Assembly (NCBI RefSeq): GCF_046484155.1
Contig: NZ_JAWOBT010000033.1
Coordinates: forward strand, 1 to 7,228
Reading direction: 5' to 3'
DNA from: Alkalibacterium sp046484155
GTDB lineage: Bacteria; Bacillota; Bacilli; Lactobacillales; Carnobacteriaceae_A
Length of the DNA: 7,228 nt
The translations under genes and the position numbers were made by a program. Shown piece after piece: positions 1 to 6,003 of this stretch (position 1 is its first letter; each line of letters starts with the position of its first letter). The notes beneath the pieces were generated by a model. The model was not told the origin of the DNA. It searched no databases and saw only the letters and a program-made list of their open reading frames with translations.

Positions 1-170
1 ACCCTCCTTCTGCAAGATGGCACCTCATCTATTGCAGTAAAAAAATGTTCTCCACCAAAAACTTGAGCTTCAATTGCTTCACTGGCATATATTGAGGCAC
101 CTAAAATCGTCATTTTCCCATTTGCATTTATCACTTTTTTCAATTTGTATTTATCATGCGCATTATACAT
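1..170 (-). CDS. SelA-like PLP-dependent enzyme, DgaE (D-glucosaminate-6-P ammonia-lyase)-like, N-terminal fragment
   Basis: The gene starts at ATG 170, preceded by a strong ribosome site (AAGGAGGA, plus-strand 178-185) with 7 nt spacing, and runs off the left edge after about 56 residues. The N-terminus reads YKLKKVINANGKMTILGAS (residues 8-26), then a GGEHFF block. This is how I remember the start of the SelA-like fold-type I PLP enzymes that include DgaE, which eliminates ammonia from D-glucosaminate-6-phosphate to give 2-keto-3-deoxy-6-phosphogluconate. The PLP lysine lies outside the window, so activity cannot be judged. In Salmonella, DgaE is encoded with a mannose-class PTS, which fits this context. 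The last visible residues (about 46-56, rich in Arg) do not match the family pattern I expect, so a divergent or broken gene is possible. It lies behind a terminator, not directly in the operon. Confidence 0.65.
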   Translation of the reverse strand, partial: MYNAHDKYKLKKVINANGKMTILGASIYASEAIEAQVFGGEHFFTAIDEVPSCRRR

Positions 171-205
171 ACCACAGTCCTCCTTGAAAAATAAAATAGA
201 TTTAC

Positions 206-233
206 AAAAAAAGCTAGGGTTTCCCCTAGCTTT
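206..233 (-). terminator. Rho-independent terminator after the PTS operon
   Basis: Read on the minus strand, this is a perfect 10-bp stem (AAAGCTAGGG / CCCTAGCTTT; arms 224-233 and 210-219) closed by a GAAA tetraloop, then a run of T (seven Ts at 206-212, three of them in the stem). It lies 23 bp past the EIIA stop codon. The T-run follows the hairpin only in the minus direction, so it acts on the operon. Only 35 bp separate it from the next start codon at 170. Confidence 0.9.
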
Positions 234-256
234 CCATCAGATATATTAGAGTATGA

Positions 257-703
257 CTAAAACTCTTCTTCTTCCTCTGAATCGTCTGCTTCATCACTTT
301 GAGACCACACCAGGACACTCTGCTTAGCTGTATTCACTATTGCATCTACAGCCTCTTCCACAGAAGCATCAATCATTTGTTGATTGATCGCTTCAAGCAA
401 CATCGGCAGGTTTACACCCGTGATAACAAAAACCTTTTTTTGAATACTTTCCGATAGGGAGCGAACTGCAAGAGTAGCTTGGTTATAAGGGCTGGCTCCA
501 GCTAAATCCGTGAAAATAATGACCCCATCATCATCATTAACTTTATTGATTGACACCGTTAATTTTTCTTGTAATTTAGTCACGTCATCTCCGTGCACTA
601 AATTTATTGCTTGAATATCATCGGTGCCTCCTATTATTAATTCAGCAGCATCGATTACACCGTTACTTAATTTCCCATGAGTAGCAATAACAATTCCGAT
701 CAC
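257..703 (-). CDS. PTS system mannose/fructose/sorbose-class EIIA component
   Basis: This 148-aa cytoplasmic phosphocarrier accepts phosphate from HPr and passes it to the cognate EIIB. It is a complete stand-alone EIIA-Man domain: the strand leading to the active-site histidine is visible as GIVIATHGKLSNG with His9 as the expected phosphorylation site, and the conserved loop FTDLAGASPYN (64-74) contains Asp66. Length is normal for a IIA not fused to IIB. The start is GTG at 703, immediately after the upstream TAA (no gap). Its ribosome site GGGAGGA sits inside the last codons of the upstream gene, 8 to 9 nt before GTG, so translation is probably coupled. The C-terminus is an unusual acidic tail (about 136-148) ending in five Glu and one Phe. 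It is the last gene before the terminator. Confidence 0.95.
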   Translation of the reverse strand: MIGIVIATHGKLSNGVIDAAELIIGGTDDIQAINLVHGDDVTKLQEKLTVSINKVNDDDGVIIFTDLAGASPYNQATLAVRSLSESIQKKVFVITGVNLPMLLEAINQQMIDASVEEAVDAIVNTAKQSVLVWSQSDEADDSEEEEEF

Positions 704-1591
704 TTATGTTTTCCTCCCTACTAATTTTTCTAAAAAGTCAAAAGTAGCATTCATATTATGTTCATCCACATTTTTCTTTTTGAGACTTCTTTTATCTAAT
801 TGAAAAGATTGATTGATTTTTTCCATACTGGTTAAAATCAAGATATCCGAGTGATCAAACAGATTTTGCTTCACTTGTTCAACGCGACTCTCAGCAACGA
901 ACATTCGCTCATTATCGCTTATTTGATATAAAGGTTTATCCGCTCCGACACTATCCAATAAATAAATTTTCCCACGACAGTTTTCCCTCAACTCATTCAA
1001 TCCAGCGTGATTATATGTGCCTGCGTCCAAAAAAGCAAAAGCAGTGTCTTTATCTCTATGTTTACTCATAAATTGAAGCATCAATAATAAAGATGATGTG
1101 TTTCTAACCAAATTGAGTTTCGAAGACAACCCGGTCGAAATCTTTTTAAGGATGATAAAATAAATCATAAGAAACAGAGAAACCAGAATTGAAGGCAGTG
1201 ACAAAAGCTCATTGGCTTGATAAATCGGGATGCCTATTAAAAAGGTAAAGGCTAAGCCAATTATCAAAAAAATTGTTGAATGGAGAACCATCGTTTTTAG
1301 CGTATTTTTTTTATTCAATTCATAATCGGCTAAATGATAAGAATCGTGCTGAAAAATCGGGGTATCATAATAGGTACAAATCACTTTTTTTGCGTTCTTT
1401 ATATTTCCAATATAAATATTTTTACCTTGGTTATTGCTGCCAAATTCATGCAATTTGGCTTTTCTATCCATTACATTCAAGTCATATAACATACTCTTTA
1501 GAAATCTTTCTTTTTGCTTAGCTGTTCGTCTAGCCCCCAAGATAAAATTATACCTAACATACCAGTCTTTCAATAATTCATCACGATTCAT
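704..1591 (-). CDS. Membrane protein with a degenerate M28-peptidase-like domain, unknown function
   Basis: I do not recognise a named family for this 295-aa protein. Two hydrophobic segments (about 98-123 and 130-148) interrupt a soluble fold whose order of motifs resembles M28 zinc aminopeptidases: TYYDT at 73-77 (where HYDT is usual), RNTSS at 163-167 (usual DNASG), AFAFLDAGTY at 184-193 (usual ..GEE), and LLDSVG at 212-217 (usual LDMVG). Compared with the H-D-E-D-H zinc ligands, His is Tyr74, the bridging Asp is Arg163, the Glu pair is replaced, and only Asp213 appears kept. It is therefore probably not a peptidase. The gene lies between EIIB and EIIA, 22 bp after one and directly abutting the other, so it is co-transcribed and may serve the transporter. 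Start: ATG 1591 has AAGGA 8 nt upstream; ATG 1600 (three residues longer) is also possible. Confidence 0.6.
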   Translation of the reverse strand: MNRDELLKDWYVRYNFILGARRTAKQKERFLKSMLYDLNVMDRKAKLHEFGSNNQGKNIYIGNIKNAKKVICTYYDTPIFQHDSYHLADYELNKKNTLKTMVLHSTIFLIIGLAFTFLIGIPIYQANELLSLPSILVSLFLMIYFIILKKISTGLSSKLNLVRNTSSLLLMLQFMSKHRDKDTAFAFLDAGTYNHAGLNELRENCRGKIYLLDSVGADKPLYQISDNERMFVAESRVEQVKQNLFDHSDILILTSMEKINQSFQLDKRSLKKKNVDEHNMNATFDFLEKLVGRKT

Positions 1592-1613
1592 GACTACCAT
1601 CCTTTTTAAACCT

Positions 1614-2120
1614 TTATAGATCGAATTTTGCTAATACATCTTTCAAACTTGTTTTTGGTGAAGATGGCGTAGCTTGGAAATAAATATTCTCTACTCCATG
1701 TCCTTCACTTAATTCTTTTAATTTTAACGCATCTTCTTTATTTAAATAAACGGATTTGGTCACTAGAATATCTTTTTCCGGATTTTTTTGAGCGATTCCT
1801 CCAATGTTGATTTCCTTCATTGGAACGCCATATTTAACTAGTTCGTACATTGCGTCGACTGTTTTAGCAATAAGAATGCTACTATATTGTTTGAATGCAA
1901 ATTCATCCCAATAAAATTTGCATTTGTCCATTGTCATCACTACTGTTTTCTGACCCGTACGACTTCCTGCACTCTTGTAAAGACTTTTCATGAATTTATC
2001 GTTAGCTACAATGTCATCTACAACAAAAATCGAGTTAACATTATTTCTTTTAGATAAAGTGACCATTACTTGACCATGGATCAATCGTTCGTCTACGCGA
2101 GCTAAGTTTACTTCACCCAT
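1614..2120 (-). CDS. PTS system mannose/fructose/sorbose-class EIIB component
   Basis: This 168-aa cytoplasmic phosphotransfer protein takes phosphate from EIIA and gives it to the sugar during transport through EIIC/EIID. The family hallmark is at the N-terminus: ARVDERLIHGQV, with the phosphorylatable histidine at position 15. The INIGGIAQK turn (105-113) and the C-terminal region are as expected, and length is normal for a free-standing IIB (about 160 aa). The start is ATG 2120 with AGGA 7 nt upstream. A 39-bp gap separates it from EIID, the largest inside the operon; I see no hairpin or promoter there. EIIA and EIIB are separate proteins here, unlike the fused ManX of E. coli. Confidence 0.95.
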   Translation of the reverse strand: MGEVNLARVDERLIHGQVMVTLSKRNNVNSIFVVDDIVANDKFMKSLYKSAGSRTGQKTVVMTMDKCKFYWDEFAFKQYSSILIAKTVDAMYELVKYGVPMKEINIGGIAQKNPEKDILVTKSVYLNKEDALKLKELSEGHGVENIYFQATPSSPKTSLKDVLAKFDL

Positions 2121-2159
2121 ATTTTTATCCTAATCCTCTCTGTAATGAATAATCAAAAT

Positions 2160-3026
2160 TTATAAAATACCTACTCCAGCAAGAACAATTAAGATTCCTG
2201 TCAACCATAATAGTGCACGAGTTACTTTTAAGCCCTTCTTACTATAATAGTAATAAATGCCTAAAACAACTGCTAATGGTAATATTCCTGGAATGATCGA
2301 ATCCAATGTTTCCTGGAGGACAAATGGCCGTCCCGAAATTTCAAAGGCGAGAGAAGAAGATACTTTTATATAGCTAGCCGCTAAGATACCCATCATAAAC
2401 AATCCAAGGATAGATAATAATTCTATCGCATTTTGAACTCCGGCACTTTCCATTAAACTAGAAGCACTTCTACCTGTAGAGAATCCTTGTCGTGCAAAGA
2501 ACAAACCTATCATGACCTGATACAGTGCAAAACCGATAAACGGAAACAGTGCTCCAAGTGGGTTCCCGCTTTGAGCCCAAGGTATCGCAATGGCAATAAA
2601 GATATATTGGATCGTACCTGAGTCGATCGAATCTCCAATACCTGCTAAAGCTCCCATTAAACCAGCTTTAGTGTTATACATTAAATCATCAGTCATCGTA
2701 ATAGCTGTTTCTTGATGTTCCTGGTTCGCACGGTCTTGTTCCATAGATGACATTAAGCCGGTGATGACTCCTCCACCCCAAGTTAACTGAGTGTTGAAAA
2801 AGAGTAATTGTCTCTCATACGCGCTTCTTAGCTGATCATCATCTTTGTATAGTTTTCTTAATACCGGCATCATTGCCCACAGTAACGATGGCGCTAAATA
2901 CCTTTCAAAAGAATGGGGGATCTCGTTTGCAAAGTGCCACCGTAAGTAGGCTTTTGAAACATCCTTTTGAGTGATTTCTTCTGGTGCATTAGTTGCTTTT
3001 GATAATACTGTTTGATTAGTTGTCAT
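2160..3026 (-). CDS. PTS system mannose-class EIID component
   Basis: This 288-aa membrane subunit, with EIIC, forms the sugar channel. The IID signature is clear: NTKAGLMGALAGIGDSIDSG at 118-137. An amphipathic N-terminal part precedes several hydrophobic segments (about 140-153, 160-178, 200-219, 244-260, 270-287). The usual FNTHP motif reads FNTQLTWGGG (77-86), so the His-Pro is absent; this suggests the enzyme belongs to a non-glucose substrate group. Start choice: the ribosome site AGGAGAGG (3036-3043) directly abuts ATG 3035, too close to serve it well, and lies 9 nt from ATG 3026, which I prefer. Using ATG 3035 adds three residues (MKK). It lies 25 bp after EIIC. Confidence 0.93.
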   Translation of the reverse strand: MTTNQTVLSKATNAPEEITQKDVSKAYLRWHFANEIPHSFERYLAPSLLWAMMPVLRKLYKDDDQLRSAYERQLLFFNTQLTWGGGVITGLMSSMEQDRANQEHQETAITMTDDLMYNTKAGLMGALAGIGDSIDSGTIQYIFIAIAIPWAQSGNPLGALFPFIGFALYQVMIGLFFARQGFSTGRSASSLMESAGVQNAIELLSILGLFMMGILAASYIKVSSSLAFEISGRPFVLQETLDSIIPGILPLAVVLGIYYYYSKKGLKVTRALLWLTGILIVLAGVGIL

Positions 3027-3051
3027 TTTTTTCATCCTCTCCTAAGTTAAA

Positions 3052-3876
3052 TTAGAAATCGTCGCCATCATCATCGTATTCATTTGTTGTAGAGTTATTT
3101 GTAGCCGGTACTGGATTGTTATTGCTTTTTGCTAATACAAACACGGCTGCAATCAACGTACCTACAATTGCATAAGTAACCATTGTTACTCCTAAACCTG
3201 CGAAAATAACACTCATAAAGTAAGCACCCAGGAAGAAAACGAGATACTCTTTACGTCCGATTACATAAATAGTAGTGGCAATACCGATGGCAGCTAATCC
3301 TCCACCTACAACCTCTAGAATATGCAGTACGACTGTTCCTTCTAAAGCAGAAATTGCCTGAGCAATGACTGGTGCTCCCCAGAACAATGCAACAAATACT
3401 AATGGTACGAATAGTATAAATGACGCAATAGTTGGGTAAATGATAACGGATCTGGTAATCCCGGCATGGTCTAATTTTGCAACGGCTCTATCCGTATCTT
3501 TCCCGATAAAGGTATTAAGGAAAAATCTGAATTGATACAAGTACGATCCTAACAATCCTACTGGTACGGCAATTGCGATTGCTGCTTCAGGTTCCAAATT
3601 ACCGAGTAATGCTACAGGAACTGCAATCCCTGCTGCGATTGAAGGTTCTGATGGCATTGTGCCTCCCGGTGAAAAAACTCCCATATATATTAATTGAATA
3701 GCGGCAGTTACTATCATTGCTTGTGCGACGTTCCCCATTACGATCCCGACGACTAATCCAGTCATCAATGGAGAGAAGCGTAACATCAGTGTTGCTCCTC
3801 CTAAGAAAGAACGAGACATTACGGCTCCCACCCATAAAGCGATTGCTAAACTTTGCCAAATTGTTAAAGTATCCAT
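3052..3876 (-). CDS. PTS system mannose/fructose/sorbose-class EIIC component
   Basis: This 274-aa polytopic membrane permease subunit is hydrophobic over most of its length. It shows the IIC signature around residues 66-91 (MGVFSPGGTMPSEPSIAAGI and following), a stretch linked to the sugar-binding region in this family. Length is typical (about 260-270 aa). After the last hydrophobic segment (about 226-249) comes a polar Asn/Thr linker and an acidic tail, EYDDDGDDF (266-274), resembling in style the acidic tail of EIIA. The start is ATG 3876; its site GAGGAGA overlaps the stop codon of the preceding dehydrogenase gene, with a 14-bp gap, so the enzyme genes and transport genes are tied translationally. 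The sugar cannot be read from the sequence; the neighbours suggest a sugar acid. Confidence 0.95.
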   Translation of the reverse strand: MDTLTIWQSLAIALWVGAVMSRSFLGGATLMLRFSPLMTGLVVGIVMGNVAQAMIVTAAIQLIYMGVFSPGGTMPSEPSIAAGIAVPVALLGNLEPEAAIAIAVPVGLLGSYLYQFRFFLNTFIGKDTDRAVAKLDHAGITRSVIIYPTIASFILFVPLVFVALFWGAPVIAQAISALEGTVVLHILEVVGGGLAAIGIATTIYVIGRKEYLVFFLGAYFMSVIFAGLGVTMVTYAIVGTLIAAVFVLAKSNNNPVPATNNSTTNEYDDDGDDF

Positions 3877-3890
3877 AGCTTTTTATCTCC

Positions 3891-4991
3891 TCACTTATTG
3901 ATATAATTTTCTAAATCGATCATTGCCTTGCTTAATCTCTCTTCGTTTACTTCAATTGGTAATAAGTGCACTTTTTTCTTTTTATTCGTTAAACAAATAA
4001 TTTCTTTTTGTTTTTCTTCTGACAATGGATAAGCATCCATTTCAGTTAAAGATTTTGGTAAATTTAAATCATTATAAAATGGGATCAATTCATCGATCAT
4101 TTCCCATTTTTCTTCGAGAGCTAATTGAAAGAAAATGCCATAAGCTACTTTTTCCCCATGTAAGAATTTGTGTAATTCGGGCAATGAAGCAGACAGTGCA
4201 TCATGCATAGAATGCGCTACAGTATTTCTTGCATATTTGTCTCCTAATCCTCCTACCAATCCTGCTATCCCTATTATTATTTCAGACACTTGCAAAAATT
4301 CATTGGAGACAAATCCTTTTTTCATGTCCTCGATAGCGATACTGGATTTTTCTAAAATCGTGTTTTTGCATATCAATGCAGCACTCCTGGCCATACTGGT
4401 AAATGGAGCATCCAAAAATTCTTTTTGCTCCAAAATCATATCTGATTCATACCACTTTGCAAGAGTATCTGCAATCCCCGCTACATAATATTCTACTGGT
4501 GAGTCGATAACAAGCTGAGGATTAACCATCAGAAATACAGCTTGTCTATTAACATGTTCTGTTTTCCCCTCTGCCAGCCCATTTTCCTTATACATAACAG
4601 ATAATGGTGTCCATGATGCGCAATTACTCGCGAGTGTGGGAATGATCCCGAAAGGTACGTTAGCCAAATGACATATGTATAATGTTAAATCAGCTAATTT
4701 CCCTCCTCCTACTCCGATCACAAAATCGATCATATTAGCATCGATAAGCGCAGCTATCCTTTCACCTTCTGAGTAACTGCATTCTCCGCTATACTTTTCA
4801 AAGAACCATTCATATTGATCTGAAAAGATATCTTGTAAAAATGGTTTGGCCTTGATCCAAGAAAGAGTACCGTGAACGATCAGTATCCTTTTCGGTTTAT
4901 ATTCACTTAGAATAGCCGGTATCAAACTGAAGGCATCTTCGTGATATTTATAAAACTGAGGACCGACTTTTACGCTTAAATCCATATTCAC
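3891..4991 (-). CDS. Iron-containing alcohol dehydrogenase-family oxidoreductase, HcxA/YbdH-like
   Basis: This 366-aa cytoplasmic enzyme has the GldA-type fold. The dinucleotide-binding loop is GVGGGK (93-98). Metal ligands fall where expected: Asp175 (GIADTLAKW), His260 (VAHSMH) and His278 (FLHGEK), with the 18-residue His-His spacing of GldA. The segment TLASNCASWTPLSVMY (119-134) matches my memory of E. coli YbdH/HcxA (hydroxycarboxylate dehydrogenase A) rather than glycerol dehydrogenase, where an Asp that binds glycerol sits in this loop. The likely reaction is reversible reduction of a keto-acid or keto-sugar acid; the physiological substrate is unknown. The start is GTG 4991, 1 bp after the previous stop, with GGAG 9 nt upstream inside that gene. 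ATG 4985 (two residues shorter) is an alternative. Confidence 0.85.
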   Translation of the reverse strand: MNMDLSVKVGPQFYKYHEDAFSLIPAILSEYKPKRILIVHGTLSWIKAKPFLQDIFSDQYEWFFEKYSGECSYSEGERIAALIDANMIDFVIGVGGGKLADLTLYICHLANVPFGIIPTLASNCASWTPLSVMYKENGLAEGKTEHVNRQAVFLMVNPQLVIDSPVEYYVAGIADTLAKWYESDMILEQKEFLDAPFTSMARSAALICKNTILEKSSIAIEDMKKGFVSNEFLQVSEIIIGIAGLVGGLGDKYARNTVAHSMHDALSASLPELHKFLHGEKVAYGIFFQLALEEKWEMIDELIPFYNDLNLPKSLTEMDAYPLSEEKQKEIICLTNKKKKVHLLPIEVNEERLSKAMIDLENYINK

Positions 4992-4992
4992 C

Positions 4993-5991
4993 TTATGTTA
5001 CTCCGTTCAAAATTTCACTTTGTACAGAATAATGAGGGATCTGATTGCTTAAAACGGCTTCGCAATCGGCAACACACTTTTCTCCCATTCCTTCAAGGCA
5101 TTCCATCGTATAGGCCGAAGTATGCGGCGTAACGATGATATTATCATATTTCAAATAATCGTGGTCAGCTCTTCCTGGTTCAACCTCGAGCACATCGGTC
5201 GTAAACCCTGCTACCTTTTTAGATTCAATTGCTTTTATCAGGGCTTCTTCATCCACCAATGCTCCACGAGCGGTATTAGAAATATAAACATTATCTTTCA
5301 TTTTTTCCAGTTCTTTGGTTGATATCATATGATAATTAGCTTCATTGAGACTAGCACATAAACAGATGATATCCGACTCTTTCAGCAAAGTATCAAAATC
5401 CACTTTTCTTGCGCCAAATACTTCCAGGTCCAGTTCGTTCTTGTTAGGATCATAACCTAACACGTCACATCTGAAACCGTAGCGAAGAATCTCAGAAACT
5501 CGGCTCCCGATATTGCCTACTCCGATCACACCGACTGTTTTCCCGCTCAAACCTCTTCCGATAAACTTAGCTCGTTCTTCCCATTTATCTTCGAGAACAT
5601 ATTTGTAAGATTCATTTGTTCGCCGCATAACAGTTACTAAGTTTGTGATATTATTTTCAGCGACCGCATCTCTCTCGATCAGCGGCGGGACAATGCTCAC
5701 TATGGTATTGTGCGTTTTTGCTGCCTCTAAATCTATATTATTATAGCCTATCCCATGTCGTGTTATGAGCTTTAATTCGTCTTTGTTTTCAAAAAAATCT
5801 TTGGTGAAAAATGGGGTTACGCTAGCAATGATCATATTGTATCCTTGTAGTTCTTTAGCCAGCTCTTCACCTCTGATACCGCTATCAAAATTGAATGACT
5901 TTACTTCGCCTAAATCCTTTAATCTTTCAAGATGTTCAGGAAAGATTTTCCCAAAGCTGCTCGAATTTACAATCGCTACTCTATTATTCAC
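4993..5991 (-). CDS. D-isomer-specific 2-hydroxyacid dehydrogenase (candidate phosphogluconate 2-dehydrogenase)
   Basis: This 332-aa cytoplasmic NAD(H)-dependent reductase has the full two-domain layout: an N-terminal substrate domain with RHGIGYNNID (78-87), a Rossmann domain with GVGNIG (157-162), and the catalytic triad Arg242 (NTARGALVD), Glu271 (LEVEP) and His290 (TPHTSAY). Asp181 at the end of the second Rossmann strand favours NAD over NADP. The family interconverts 2-keto and D-2-hydroxy acids. Placed between a 6-phosphogluconate dehydrogenase gene and a PTS, it is a good candidate for reducing 2-keto-6-phosphogluconate to 6-phosphogluconate (EC 1.1.1.43 type); that assignment is inference from context. 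The start is GTG 5991 with GGGAGGT about 6 nt upstream; the gap to the preceding gene is 12 bp. No key residue is missing. Confidence 0.9.
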   Translation of the reverse strand: MNNRVAIVNSSSFGKIFPEHLERLKDLGEVKSFNFDSGIRGEELAKELQGYNMIIASVTPFFTKDFFENKDELKLITRHGIGYNNIDLEAAKTHNTIVSIVPPLIERDAVAENNITNLVTVMRRTNESYKYVLEDKWEERAKFIGRGLSGKTVGVIGVGNIGSRVSEILRYGFRCDVLGYDPNKNELDLEVFGARKVDFDTLLKESDIICLCASLNEANYHMISTKELEKMKDNVYISNTARGALVDEEALIKAIESKKVAGFTTDVLEVEPGRADHDYLKYDNIIVTPHTSAYTMECLEGMGEKCVADCEAVLSNQIPHYSVQSEILNGVT

Positions 5992-6003
5992 TTACTTACC
6001 TCC

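Noticed and set aside
2121..2159. 39-bp gap between EIID and EIIB as a possible internal promoter or processing site
   Set aside because: I see only a ribosome site (AGGATAAAAAT) and no -35/-10 pair or stable hairpin.
3599..3859. 86-codon minus-strand frame inside EIIC
   Set aside because: It overlaps EIIC in another frame; the Arg/Ser-rich product looks like a shifted reading of membrane-protein codons.
4168..4488. 106-codon plus-strand frame opposite the HcxA-like gene
   Set aside because: It is antisense to metal-ligand and substrate-loop regions that are clearly coding on the minus strand; no family resemblance.
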